A stretch of DNA of 64,000 bases from Phascolarctos cinereus (lineage: Eukaryota > Chordata > Mammalia > Diprotodontia > Phascolarctidae): NCBI RefSeq assembly GCF_002099425.1, contig NW_018343982.1:12688501-12752500 (forward strand). Direction: 5' to 3'. The first letter of the stretch is position 1. Each line of letters opens with the position of its first letter. The position numbers were made by a program, and so were the translations under genes. The notes under the pieces were generated by a model that was given only the letters and a program-made list of their open reading frames with translations, ran no database searches and was not told the DNA's origin. Shown here piece after piece: positions 22,731-34,325 of the stretch.

Positions 22731-23404
22731 GTCACTCCCTTGCCCTGGCTTACATCTTTTATACATATCTATTTAAAAATCTGAGTTAATGGAATACTTC
22801 CCATAGAGCCACATCAGTCTCCTTAGCTTGCCCCTTTTTTCTTTCTCATTGGAATTGTTTGCTTATGGCCTTAGAAGTTTGTTATAGAGAATCTCCCTTG
22901 AGTCAACTTTAATTTTAGGGTCTGAGGCCATGACATCTTAACTCTCTTTTCTCTGAACTTTCTCCACTATGGTGTCACACTGGGGTGTGATGAACATTAA
23001 TACAACTTGCCCAGAGTCACACGGTCAATGGTAAAATTACAACTAGAATCCTGGTCTCCTGACTCCTAGTCTTAGCTCTCCTTACAGTATGCCTTGGCTT
23101 GGCAGCTTGGCATCTCTTTCCTCAATTGCCCCATCAGGAGAACAGTCCCAGTATATTGCATATGGACATCAGAAATTGTGGAGTAATATTTTAAGTGCCA
23201 TAAATTAAGGTAACAATTTTCATACAAAGCAAAAATCAGTTGAATCACAATGAAAATATATTTTAAATTTGTTCAATGGTATATGGAGACATTATTTACC
23301 TAAGGTTTTTTTTTCAGCTGTTTTCATGCAGTCTTCTTATTTTTATTTGCTTTTAGTAAATTCTTGTTTTCTTAACAGAAAATTAACAAACACAAAGTGG
23401 AGAG
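22731..23404. other. Intron with a weak antisense MIR patch
   Basis: CTTGCCCAGAGTCACACGG and CTGGTCTCCTGACTCCTAG at 23007-23075 mark an antisense MIR remnant. The remainder shows nothing. Confidence 0.5.
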
Positions 23405-23480
23405 AGAAGGGAACAAGCATTTATTAAACACCTACTCTATGCCAGTCACTGTGCTAAACACTATACAAATATTATAACAG
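23405..23480 (-). mobile_element. L2-type LINE terminal fragment
   Basis: GAACAAGCATTTATTAAACA, CCTACTCTATGCCAGTCACT and GTGCTAAACACTATACAAA are the antisense end. Confidence 0.75.
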
Positions 23481-23483
23481 AGA

Positions 23484-23660
23484 AGTCACTACCAGTTAAT
23501 CAAGAGACATGGGTTCTAATCTGGGACCCTACAATTTAAAACTGTGTTGACTCAGGAATATAACTTACTCTCTCTGGGGATTGGTTTCCCTACCTATAAA
23601 ATGAGTGTTTGGACTAGAAGCCCTTTAGGTTTCCTCCAAGTTCTGAAACACAATGATTCT
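23484..23660 (+). mobile_element. MIR-type SINE
   Basis: Sense words: GAGACATGGGTTCTAATCTG, CTGGGGATTGGTTTCCC, CTACCTATAAAATGAGTG, TGGACTAGAAGCCC. Confidence 0.75.
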
Positions 23661-24789
23661 ACTCATTCCCACTAAGGAAATGGGGCACTAAAATTTTCAA
23701 CTCATTTTTTTTCCAATTTCCATGTTTGAAATCAATTACTTGCTGTCTAGCAACTTTAGTTTGGGTAGTGGACGCCTTCCAACTGTAACCAGACTTTTAA
23801 TATGGTTCATTGTTTTCTTTTCATTATAATATTGTATAAGAAATGCATTGTGTCATGACTGTTTGACAGTTGAAAACAATCTTACCAATTAGACCGATAT
23901 CCTACAAACTACAAAACTGCATTTTCTAAAAGCTTTTGCAAAAGCTTAGAAAGAAAAAAAAAAGCCTATACAATCAAGTCTTAGCATGAAATGTGTCACT
24001 TTTTAAGTCAGTACATTTTGCTAATGATCCTGCTTATTCATTTGTTTTGACCTAAAACTGAAATCCTTTTCACTGTTATGCCATGTTATCTGTCACTGTA
24101 TGTGAGTTATATCCCCAAGACGCACACATCCCTCTGTCTTCCTTCTGTGCTGTTTGCTTGAGTCCCCACTAGATGGTACTTTGTATCTTTATGAACATCA
24201 GTTTCTCCTCTGGTAAAGAGGGTCTAACTTTGAAACTGCCACCATTTTTAAAAGCAAATTGCATGCTCATTGAAAAAACATAACTTTATAATTTACATAA
24301 CTAGTTATTAATACATACCCTGAACAGAAATAACACTGAAATAAAAATGCTTTGACATATGGTTTGAAACAAACCTATACTCAAAAGAGGATAAATTAAC
24401 TTTTTAACATTTCTTCCAAATATGATTTCTAATTCTTTTCAGAGATTGAGGGCGTAATTTACCATAGAACTCTTTCCTTTGGCCGTCTGTCAAGCTTTTC
24501 GTTCTGCAGTCTCTCTACCCGTGCTATTGGGGCTGTTGTCTACTCTGTACAGCTTTGTCTGTTGTCTTGCCACCAGAGGCACAGAAAGTAGATGGCTTAT
24601 TCTTAAGACCTAGCTTCCGATACTTAAGCCTCCAGTCTCTAATTATCACCTGTTTTGTTGTTTTTTGTTTTTTGTTGTTTTGGGTTTTTTTGTTTGTTTG
24701 TTGTTTTTAATCAAAACTAAGCCCATGGCTGTACATATCCCCAGGACAACACAACATCTGATTTGAGCTTTGCACTGCGTCTAGACATA
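23661..24789. other. Intron, no clear feature, with a T/G low-complexity tract
   Basis: T/G-rich stretch 24651-24712 (GTTTTTTGTT words). Around 24465-24600 composition is more balanced, without a recognised exon. Confidence 0.5.
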
Positions 24790-25040
24790 GCTGCACTCTC
24801 TGGGCTCTCTCTCCTTGGGAGATTGCCTGTATTCTTATGACTTCCTGCTTACCTATATGCTGATGGCTCTCAAATCTGTACCTCCCACTCTAACCTCTCT
24901 CCTAAGTTCAGCATGTATCATAATTTCCAACTGCCTGCCAGACATTTTCAACATCACTTCAAACTTATCATGTATAAAACTTTTGCATGTCCCCCCAAAA
25001 CTATCTACTCTTACCCCAACCTCACTATGTCTATATTATT
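24790..25040 (+). mobile_element. L2-type LINE, ORF2 fragment
   Basis: CTTACCTATATGCTGATGGC matches the YADD/Y.DD-region coding sequence of L2 reverse transcriptase. It is followed by TCCAACTGCCTGCCAGACAT and a short frame to 25117. Broken. Confidence 0.7.
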
Positions 25041-25044
25041 CTTC

Positions 25045-25247
25045 CAGGCTAGTAAGAATCTTAGAGGTCACCTTGCCCAATGCCTCTAATTTTATAGATA
25101 GATTTTTAAGAATGTGAGATGGGATTAAGTAACTTGTCTAATGTCACACACCTGGTTAGCCAAAGATCTGAAAATGGAATTTGCTCTGGGAGCCTAAGTC
25201 TTCTGACTCCACAGCTGACTGTTCTTTCCACTACACCATGCTGTTTT
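25045..25247 (-). mobile_element. MIR-type SINE
   Basis: Antisense: GAATCTTAGAGGTCACCTTG, AATTTTATAGATAGATTTT, ATTAAGTAACTTGTCTAATG, TCACACACCTGGTTAGC, ending CACTACACCATGCTG. Confidence 0.8.
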
Positions 25248-25296
25248 TCTAATTATTTTTTTTTATTTCATTACATTCGTTAAAATTATTCCAGAG

Positions 25297-25562
25297 TTTT
25301 TTGTTGTTCAGTAATTTTCAGTACTATCCAGTCCTTCATAACCCCATTTGGGTTTTTTTGTTTTTTGTTTTTTTGGCAAAGATACTGGAGTGCTTTTCCA
25401 TTTTCTTCTCTAGCTCATTTTACAGATGAGGAAACTGAGGCAAAAAGGATTAAGTGACTTTCCTCAAGCCATACAGATAGTAAGTGTCTGAGGCCAGCTT
25501 TGAACTCAGGAAGATGAATCTTCCTGACTCCAGGCCTAGCACTCTATCCACTGTACCACCTT
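25297..25562 (-). mobile_element. Marsupial SINE, near full length
   Basis: Antisense: GTTGTTCAGTAATTTTCAGT, AACCCCATTTGGGTT, GGCAAAGATACTGGAGTGC, CAGATGAGGAAACTGAGGC, GAGGCCAGCTTTGAACTCAG, CTTCCTGACTCCAGGCC, CTCTATCCACTGTACCACC. It is the same family as 38334, 50717 and, in its head, 20327. Confidence 0.9.
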
Positions 25563-27567
25563 CTTATGAAGTGCAAGGGAATAATTACATGGGGTGAAAA
25601 TTAGAAATATAAGTATTTGTTGGCACTGTTTATTTGCTATACTAATGTATTCCCCAGCCTCTCCGCCCTAGCCTTTATGTATATTTCTATAGTCTCCTCT
25701 CTTCCCTCACTTCCTTTCTTCTCCACTCAACCTTACTTTTTTTTTTTACTTTGAAAAGCAACTGTGTAGAGACTTCCCTAAATAGAATGTACTTAGGCTT
25801 TACTCAAAAAACAAAGGGTTAAGGGAAAGGGACTTGTGCTTGCCACAAATCGGGTGGAAAGGGGGATGTGGAGAGCTAATCAGGCTTCAATCCTCTCCCC
25901 TCACACAGCTGCCTTACATCTACCTCTGTCTACTTACCTGTTTTCCTTCAAGATAGGCTAAGAGTTCAAAGCTATTGGATTTCTCAGTGCACCTCCCCCA
26001 CCCTGTAGCCGGAGACTAACAGTAAACTGGGGCTGGGTGGCATATTTTTAGGCCTTCCCTTGGACCAAATCTACTTATGGCCCAAACCTGAAACCCCTCT
26101 GATGGGAGAAGAAAGGAGGAAAACGAAGCCCTACATTTAAACACCCTTTAAAAGTCATTTTCCTATTATCTCCCTCTTTTTCCTTACCAACCCCTGCAGT
26201 TACACCATCTCACAACTTCCCTTTAAATGATCCTCCACACTTTTTAAGAAGTCAAGGGATTGCTAAAGAAAGGGCTAGATTGGAGTCACATCGATCTTTT
26301 TTTTTCTTCTTTTTTTTCCCAGGTGGAAGTCACTGATTAATTATGAAGCTATTCTTTAGTGAATAGGAGTCAGACTTTCAAAGATTAATGAATGTTACAA
26401 AAGGTGGTAAAAGAACCACAATATTATGCTCACCTAAATAAGTTTCTTAGGTGAAAAGAGAGGGTAGAAATTATGGAAATAAATGTTCTATATGTGTATA
26501 ACTATCCTAACATTAATATTACAGCGGTTACTTATATTACCCAAGCCAATTCAGAAACTCTACCACCAACACTAAAGAAAAGTAACATGATTTAATTATC
26601 TGACAAATAATAATTGTCTTAATCACAAAGTGCCTCTTTGGCAGAGATATGAGAAGTGTCAACAGAGATTAATTGAACTAAAGACTTCCTTGATGAGAAG
26701 AAAAAATGAATGAGACTAAAATCTAGAAAAAAGTTGAGGGACTCCTGGTTCCCAAGTAGGGTAACACTATTTTGTGTTTGTTTTAAGACCGTAATTTGCT
26801 CTAGCTAAATATGTTTTTAAATGCTAGGTCATATGGAAAGAGGATATGATCTCCTTAAAAGACTGCAGTTTGTCTCAAAGGGAATGAGAAAGATGCCTGG
26901 AAAGCATCAGGTTTTAGGATTTAATGCAAATGAGAATAACTGTCAGAGTTTGCTCACCAGGCGCTGCTGCTGATCCCCCACAGTTACTCTCCCCACCTCA
27001 GCCAGGAGCTGCCAGTCACCTGCTCCCACCTGCAGGGTCCAGACTAGCTTCCCTGGGATTGATTGGCTCCTAAACCACAGGTACCATAGACAAGTTCCCA
27101 AAGAACAGGCTGTGAAAAGGGACCTTTAGCTGCTGTTCTGTCCCTTCAATTCCTATAGACTACCCATCATTTGTCTTGGTCTTTGAATTACCCTTGGGCC
27201 TGACTCTCTAATGCATCATCTTTCTGCCTTCTCAGTTCTCTGCTACTTTACGTGTCCAGTTTCGAAACTTCTGTCATACTTCTACCTCTATATTTTGGTG
27301 CTTGGCTCCGTCACTGTCACTTTGCACACATTGAATTCTCTAGTTCTTAGCTCTGTATTGGCAGGAGTGCCTTGTTCTGTGGGTGCCCATGCCCTGACAT
27401 TGACCCTACAAGTTATAGTTTTAATCTATGAAAAACTATGGTGGAGAAAGATTCTTGGAGCTGCTTAGAAGGTATCAGGCTTCCCTACTCACTGGAGGAT
27501 GACTTTTGCAGATCAGCAGATCTATATTGCCATTTGTGTTTTTCATTTTTTTTTTACTGATTATAAT
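25563..27567. other. Intron, no family recognised; GC-richer patch near 26950-27100
   Basis: About 2 kb without a recognised repeat. Around 25850-26120 and 26950-27100 the base composition is clearly richer in G+C than the surroundings (for example CCAGGCGCTGCTGCTGATCC). A reading frame at 27211-27468 is hydrophobic with no known domain. Confidence 0.5.
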
Positions 27568-27860
27568 CAATCTCTCAATCAACCAGCATTTGTTCAATAC
27601 TTACTATGTACCATGCACTGTGCTAAGTACTGAGAATACAAAGATAAAAGTGAAATAATGAAACCTTCCCTCAAGAATCTATATTTAATGAATCAGCAGG
27701 AGTACCAGTATGTATATACGGCACATACACAAATCAAACATAAGATAATCATAGCCTGAAGACCAGGATGAAATAGGAAACAGAAAAAAACAAGGACAAA
27801 TAAAGGATGTAAGGACAAATGAGGACTTTTTGTGATGATGTAATATGAGAACAAAGCAGG
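27568..27860 (-). mobile_element. L2-type LINE terminal fragment
   Basis: CAATCAACCAGCATTTGTTC, ACTTACTATGTACCATGCAC, TGTGCTAAGTACTGAGAATAC, TCCCTCAAGAATCT are antisense landmarks. The right part is uncertain. Confidence 0.75.
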
Positions 27861-27989
27861 AAGACTTTCATACATCATTTTCTATAGCAAATCACATCAT
27901 CACAATCACAAAGTGAAAGGTTTGGATAATATCTAACCCCATTGTGACCCTGGATTGTTTATAACCCCCCCAAAAAAAACCACTGGTCT

Positions 27990-28715
27990 TAGGGGGGCAA
28001 AAATGGTCCAACAGACTCCCATCAAATCAGGTATCTCCCATTGATTCGTTTAGATCCTACAATGGATGTGATCATTGTAATAACTTAATGATGCAGTAAG
28101 GTCAGCAGCAAGTTCTAAATTAAGGAGACTTTAATAGCAATGTCATTTGCAAGAGGAGACCAATTCTTCACAAAATCCAAATAGAAAAGGGATTATTGGT
28201 CAGCAGTGAATTGTTCCACATCCTCCTCTTTGTGGATAAGATTGTGATGATGGCATCAAGTCTAGAACACTGGAAGGCTTCCTCGGTGTGATCTTTGGTA
28301 ATACAAAGGAGATCAGGTAACCAACAGATCTCAAATCCATTTCTGAGTTAGGGGGATGTCTACCCCAAGCATGTGGAGACTTCCCTTGACAGAATGGATG
28401 GATGAGAACAATTTGTTCTAATGGCCATGAAAACAGCTAAAGCAGGTGCTATAGAGTGCTTAGAGCTTGGCCAGACATTGAAAACTCCAAGGTCATCCAT
28501 TGTATCCTGGGCCATCATCAGTCATCTTGTCTTTTGTCCTACATCTGGACTTTGATGACTCTGGAAGAGAGACTGAGGCTGACAATATTGCACAACTCTG
28601 CCTCACTTAAATCCAATTCATGCACAAATCAATGATCCCCCATCATTGACAAGTCAGTGACTCTTGATGTCATTTGTCCTCTTCAAAAATGAGGGACAAA
28701 CAGCACCAGCACCCT
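27990..28715 (+). mobile_element. RTE-clade LINE, ORF end and 3' UTR
   Basis: GTGGATAAGATTGTGATGATGG, CTAAAGCAGGTGCTATAGAG, ACTCCAAGGTCATCCATTG, TATCCTGGGCCATCATCAG, GACTTTGATGACTCTGGAAG, TTGCACAACTCTGCCTCAC, GATGTCATTTGTCCTCTTC and the terminal GGGACAAACAGCACCAGCAC match the 3' end of the RTE elements common in marsupials. Broken; the start of homology is uncertain. Confidence 0.8.
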
Positions 28716-30022
28716 CTGTCCCCTTTTCCATGGTTATTATAGCGGTAAGGGACTGCATAGGACTGATTTTGGGACCTGCAACATACTGTGTCCACTGTCC
28801 AAGGATAACACCAGTTAAGTGTGGAGTATTATTTTGGCCACAAAGTAATAAACTATTTGGTTGCAGCTACCCATGAAAGACAAAGCAACCTTTACTTCTG
28901 TTTAGTTCCCTTCTGAAATGTGCTTTATTGGTGGATTCAAACTCCTCAAAATAGGTAACTAACACACCATGAGTCTAATGTTGGTTATGGAAGTGTTGCA
29001 AAATAAATAGGGTTTGGATCTTTTAAAAGAACTTTTTAAATAGAACTTTGTCATGCTTTATGCTTTGGAAATTTTCTAATTGTTCTACCTTTCCTGAATA
29101 TGAATTATTCTTGTCTCAGAAGAGAAATAAGTCAAATTTATGCACTGACTCTTCAAATGAATAGTCACTGGAGAAATAGCTAGCTCTTTATATTTTTATC
29201 TACACTCCTAACAATGTGTAGGTTGCCAGTATAAATATGAACATGGGAGATCATTAGGTGATTTGAAGTCTCTGCCTAGAGAAAGACAGTCATCATTTAA
29301 CGGGTGCAATTGACTTGAAAGGTGCCATAAAAGCATGACATATTATTATTACTATTGGGAAACATCTTATTCCCAGAGAAAATACTCTCAAATTGCCACA
29401 GAAACCTGCTGTACCTAGAAAAAGCTCCGTAACAAAAGATTTTGCATTAACTTTAGAAATTTTGGATGATTAGGCTGAGAAGAATTGGGACAAGTTTCTA
29501 TTATTGTAAATGCTGTATGAATCTGTGGGGGAGAAAGGAACAGGAATTACTTAATGAAAATGGTCAAAGAGCCTTCAGTAGTTGGAATCCCACAACAGAG
29601 ACCAAAAGTGTCTTTTGCTCTATTTTTGGCAGTTTTTTCCTATTATTTCTAATGCAATGATTGAATTGAAAATTGTTGCTATTAGTTAGACCTGATGCTG
29701 TATACTTCTGTTTCCCTTTGAGACTTCATTTTCAGTATTTCTTCTACTCTCTCTTGTTCCCTTGTCTCCCTTGACTTCATGGACCCATTACTGACAACCG
29801 TAATCAAGATGTGAGTGTCTCTCCTGTACAGATTATACTCCTCCAGGAGGTGTTTATCCTATGTGTAGCATTTACTGCCCCTGAAATAGATTGGATTTGC
29901 AATGCATGAAGCTCTGTTCTATCATTCTGGCAGCTGCCATCATGTGGGAGCAGTGCTTGTTAGGGCACAGAGGCCAGATGGTAAGGTGCCTTTCTCAGAG
30001 ATGTACAGTTATTCACATAAGA
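28716..30022. other. Intron, no clear feature
   Basis: Unique-looking. Frames such as 29466-29660 have no domain. Confidence 0.5.
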
Positions 30023-31650
30023 ATCACAGAATCTCAGAAATTGAAGGGACCATCTAGTAGTCTAACCCATACCTGAAAAGGACTCTCTTCTACAATACAG
30101 CCAATGAATGGTCATGAAGTCTTTGATCTAAGATCTCTAGTGAAGAAAAACTCACCAGTGCCCAAGGTTGCACCTTCTAGTTTGGGACAGCAGTAATCGT
30201 TAGAAAGTTTTTCTCGTCATTAAATTTGCCTCTTTGCAATTTCCACCCATCATTCCTAGTTCAGCCCTCTATAGCCTAAGAATAAGTCTAATTCTTCTTC
30301 CATATTACTGTCTTTCAAATAATTGAAGATAATTATCATATCCTCCCTAAAACATCTCCGATTTATTCAGCTGATCTTTATACTACACGACTTTGTGGCC
30401 CTTCACCATCCTGATTGCCACCTTCTTGAGAAACTCACCAGTTTATCAGTGTTCCCTGACTCACATGTGGCTCCCTGAACTGAGTACAATATTCCAGATG
30501 TGCTCTAATCAGAATAGAATAATGCAGAACAAGCAATTCCTTAGTCCTAGATTTTATGCCTTTTCTAAAAGTGCAACCCAAGATTGTACTGGCTTTCTTG
30601 ATAGCCACAGTTCACAGTTCAACAAACTGCTTACAGTTTATTAAAGCCTCAAAATCTCTTTCAGGCAAATTGCTGTCAAGCCATCCTTTCCTGGTCTTGA
30701 ACTTAAGAAATTGATCTTTTTAATCCAAGTAAAAGATTTTATAGGCATCAGGATCATTATTAAATTTCACCTTATTAGATTTTTTTCATTGTTTTAGTTG
30801 AGAAGCTCTTTTTGAATCCTGTCTCTGCTATCCAGCATTTTAGCTACCCCCTCGCAATGTTATCTGAACTTTGATTAGCATGTCATTTATCACTTAATGA
30901 AAATGATTAAAAAAATATAATACAGGTCCTTTTGCAGGTCTCTGGGACATACCATTGGAAACCACCTTCCAAGTTGATATGACCATTCTGGTAATTCCAA
31001 CCATTAATTACCATTCTGGATTTTTAATTATTTGTATAGTTTCAAATCTGCCCAATTATACTACTCTCAGGTCCATATCTACATCTTTTTCCATGCTATT
31101 AGGATAGAAAACTGTCAGATGTTCCACTACAATGCAGATAAATTATGGAACATTTATTCCTCTGATCTATCACTATTAAAAACTTTGTCAAAAACAGGAA
31201 ATGAGGTTCATCTGGCATAACTTGTTCTTGATTAAGCCATACTGATTCCTTTGTAATCATTGCTTCCATTTCTAGATGTTTACTAACCTATCCTTTAATA
31301 ATACATTCTAGAATTTTGACCAAAATCAAAGTCAAATTCACGGACTTATAGTTTATAGCCTCCATTATCTACCCTTTCTTGAAAATTCAGAAAACATATG
31401 CTCTTCTCTTAACTCTTGGTCCCCCTTCCTTTTCCCATGACCTTTTTTGAAGATCACTGACTGTGGCTTAGTAATACCTTCCAGTTCTGTTAGTAGCCTG
31501 GGATTCCATAGCCTGGATCACATGACTAAAACTCATTAAGGGTAACTAGATCCTCTATGACTAGTTCCTTACTTCTTTGGGGCATCAAGTCCATATTAGC
31601 CATTTTTGTTATGTCATTTCTAGTACGATCTCTTGATAGGTTGCTGCATT
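30023..31650 (-). mobile_element. L3/CR1-type LINE, long 3' portion
   Basis: The longest L3 stretch here. Antisense order: 3' end AATCACAGAATCTCAGAAAT, TTTGGGACAGCAGTAATCG, TTTGCCTCTTTGCAATTTCC, GGCCCTTCACCATCCTGATTG, CAATATTCCAGATGTGCTC, CAAGCCATCCTTTCCTGGTC, AAGTTGATATGACCATTC, CAGGAAATGAGGTTCATCTG, CATTCTAGAATTTTGACC, TTGAAGATCACTGACTGTGG. It spans the reverse-transcriptase C-terminal half to the tail, roughly colinear. Confidence 0.85.
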
Positions 31651-31654
31651 AGGT

Positions 31655-31955
31655 TGAATCTAACATGTTGAAATTCAGTAGGGATTAATGTAAAGTCTTG
31701 CACTTGGGTACAAAAAGTCAACTCCGCCAATATAAGGTAGAAGAGGCATGTAAATACATTCATTGTTCCAAACAGAATCTGAGCGTTTTAGTGGATAGCA
31801 AGTTCAATGTGGGTTAGCAGTAAATATAGCAGCCCCCAAAAGCTAATGCAATCTTGGGAAGCATTAGATAGGGCATAACTTCCAATAATAGGGAGGTATT
31901 ATTGTCAGACTTCATCTGGAATATTGTGTTCATTTTTAGTCACAATGGCTTTAAA
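31655..31955 (+). mobile_element. L3/CR1-type LINE fragment, opposite orientation
   Basis: Sense words TTGAAATTCAGTAGGGATTA, CTTGCACTTGGGTACAAAAA, GTTTTAGTGGATAGCAAGTT, AAAGCTAATGCAATCTTGGG, CTTCATCTGGAATATTGTG. The segment it covers is also present in the adjoining minus copy, so it is a second insertion and not the 5' inversion of the same event. Confidence 0.75.
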
Positions 31956-32854
31956 ATGACATTGATAAATGCTGATCATACATTTTTATTGATATCTGTA
32001 TGTTGTTTCTTGGATATAACTTGGATATAACTCATCCTCATTTGTACCCAATATGCATTTCTCTATAACACTTAAGGTTACCCACAATTTGGATTTTTTA
32101 TTGAGAATGTGGTATTCTAGTATTCACAACCACATTACATCATCTTTGAAACATGTTTTTACACTACCAACCTGCAACAATAGACACTTTTCAAAATCCA
32201 TTTAGCTTTTCCTGGAGTTAGAATAGTCTCTCTTGAATAATGGTGAATCTCATTAAGGAAGCCTTGCAGTGTTCTATAAACTTTGTAGCGTTCTGGTTCA
32301 ATGTATTTGGCACAATATTATCTACAAACAGGAGAACCTGGAGCTCCTCATCATCCACTTCATCATCCTCAAGGAGTCCCTGTTATTACTGAAGCTTACG
32401 TGGAACATCTGCCATTATGGTAGTGAATACCTTTGTCAAGTATACATCTCTCTATTTAGGCCTCTCCACATTAATGATTTGCAAGTCATTAAGTTGCATT
32501 TACCAAGAAATTATGTATGATCTTAAAATGTATACAAGACACTACTTGATGAGAGACTCAAACAGTCTATTTTGCTTAACTTTGTTAATTAAAAAATAAT
32601 CTAACAATAAGAAACAGGGAGGGATATTACATTTTCTACATCTCTCAGGCAGTTGTGTGACTCAAGATATAGGCTACTTTATAAAGAATTTCTAATAGCC
32701 TGCATATTCCGCATTCAGACTTTCACCTAGAATGAAAATGACCCATGACACATGTGTAAATATCTCTCATAAAGACTTTTATAAAAATATGGAAGTGAGC
32801 ATACAGATTGGTAATGAATGAAATACTCTGCAGCCCAGCTAAACCATCCCTTCT
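31956..32854. other. Intron, no feature assigned
   Basis: Around 32290-32480 the words CTGGAGCTCCTCATCATCC and CATCATCCTCAAGGAGTCCC look like an old antisense coding remnant, but I cannot place the family. Confidence 0.4.
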
Positions 32855-33092
32855 TACCATTCTTCAAGCATGACATTCCATCTCTCCTTTCTGTGCCTTG
32901 CACAGACTCTCCCCCATCCCTTCTCATCTCTGCCTCTTAGAATCTCTACTTTTCTTCAAAACTCAGGCTAAATGGCACTTCCTGCATGGCTTTCATGATC
33001 CCCTAGGTACTAATGGCTCCTGAAACCCAAATCGCCTAATAGTTACTTTATATATCTTTTGTACAAATGTGTGTGTTTGTGTGTGTGTATAC

Positions 33093-33128
<36 letters not shown>

Positions 33129-33153
33129 ATATACATATATACATATATACGTG

Positions 33154-33194
<41 letters not shown>

Positions 33195-33335
33195 ATATAT
33201 ATATATATATATACAGAGACAGAGAGAGTTGATTTCCTCAATAAAATATAAATTCCCTAAGGTCAGGGACTGTTTCATTTTTGTTTTTATATTTATATCC
33301 AAAGTGCCTGGTACATATTAGGTATTTAATGTGTT
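32855..33335 (+). mobile_element. L2-type LINE 3' end containing an expanded microsatellite
   Basis: CTGTGCCTTGCACAGACTC, CATCTCTGCCTCTTAGAATC, CAAAACTCAGGCTAAATGG, CCTGCATGGCTTTCATGATC, then the TG/TA microsatellite 33068-33214, then AATTCCCTAAGGTCAGGGAC, AAAGTGCCTGGTACATATTA and GGTATTTAATG. The microsatellite replaces the TGTATATATxTTGTATAT part of the 3' UTR. Confidence 0.85.
33068..33214. repeat. Alternating (TG)n/(TA)n microsatellite
   Basis: Four blocks: TG, TA, TG (about 12 units), TATACATA, TG (about 15 units), TA (about 10 units). Almost every step alternates pyrimidine and purine. Frames on both strands here are repeat artefacts. Confidence 0.95.
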
Positions 33336-33494
33336 TTTTTTAATTCTCTCAATTGTCCTTTTTAGGTAACAATGACATCTGTGACTTTTTTTCTCATTCT
33401 TTGCTAACTTCCAATCTCGAGATAGCATTTAAAATTATCCCTAAGTGCTTTCAGGATTGTGTTGTCATATTCACTATAGATTTCCTTGGTGGGA

Positions 33495-33630
33495 TCAAAT
33501 CAAGCCTCTGCCACATTCTATTTGTATGAACTTGGGAAAGTCCAGATCTCAGGCTCCTCATCTGGAAGAGGAGGAAAGGGGGGTGTACTCAATAGCCACC
33601 AAGGACCCTTTCAAGTTTAAGATTTATTAA
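33495..33630 (+). mobile_element. MIR-type SINE
   Basis: CTCTGCCACATTCTATTTG, TATGAACTTGGGAAAGTCC, CAGGCTCCTCATCTGGAAG in sense order. Confidence 0.7.
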
Positions 33631-33747
33631 ACAGTGATCCAGCAGTGAATCCTCAAAATGTAAATATCATTATAAAACATTTAAATTAAGAATTTAAGAA
33701 ATTAAGAAGTGATTTAGAAGCAATGGTCCTACCTCATATTTAAATTA

Positions 33748-34130
33748 GTCAGTCAACAAGCCTTTATTATGTGCCTACTATTGCCAAGGCACTGTGCTAT
33801 ATACTCAAGATACAAAGAAAGGCAAAAATAATCTCTGCCCTCATAGTTTCTTTTTTTAAAATATTTTTATTTTTAGGCAATTGGGGTTAAGTGACTTGCC
33901 CAGGGTCACACAGCTAGTACATGTCAAGTGTTTGGTTTGAGGCCAGATTTGAACTCAGGTCCTTCTGACTTCAGGGCCGGTGCTGTATCCACTGCACCAC
34001 CTAGCTGCCCCCCTCATAGTTTCTAATGTGGGAGGCAATATGTAAATAACTAGGTACATGTGTCCAAAGTATATACTTGGTAGATGAAAAGAAAAAAAAA
34101 ACTATATAGTCAGGTCTTAGCAAGAGGCTG
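33748..34130 (-). mobile_element. L2-type LINE 3' end, split by a SINE
   Basis: GTCAACAAGCCTTTATTATG, GCACTGTGCTATATACTC, CAAAGAAAGGCAAAAATAA and CTCTGCCCTCATAGTTTC (left), then, after the SINE, CTAATGTGGGAGGCAATATG. The two halves join cleanly if the SINE and one copy of its duplication are removed. Confidence 0.85.
33852..34010 (-). mobile_element. Marsupial tRNA-derived SINE with target duplication
   Basis: Antisense: T-rich tail at 33852-33875, AAGTGACTTGCCCAGGGTC, ACACAGCTAGTACATGTC, GATTTGAACTCAGGTCC, ATCCACTGCACCACCTAGC and head GCTGCCCC. Flanked by CCTCATAGTTTCT at 33839-33851 and 34012-34024, a perfect 13-bp target duplication. Confidence 0.95.
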
Positions 34131-34164
34131 AGATGAGAGGGCAGGGTATTCCAGGCATTTCATG

Positions 34165-34325
34165 CTTTACAAAATGCTTTCCTCATACCTGCTGTGTGAG
34201 AAAGATAGTGCAAGTATTATCATTTCCATTTTATAGATGTGGAAATTGGGCTAAGAGGGTTTAAGTGAATTGTTAATGGACATACAGTCAGTAACTGAGT
34301 CAAAACAATGCTCCCCCTTTAGGGA
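34165..34325 (-). mobile_element. MIR-type SINE
   Basis: CTTTACAAAATGCTTTCCTC, TCCATTTTATAGATGTGGAA and GGGTTTAAGTGAATTG in antisense order. Confidence 0.65.

Noticed and set aside
24651-24712. T/G-rich tract as a regulatory or structural element
   Set aside because: Looks like low-complexity sequence with no symmetry or motif beyond composition.
27211-27468. 85-aa hydrophobic frame
   Set aside because: Leu/Val-rich by composition only; no family or context.
32993-33321. Four long frames rich in Thr-His, Tyr-Ile and Cys-Val
   Set aside because: They are translations of the TG/TA microsatellite and contain no other coding signal.
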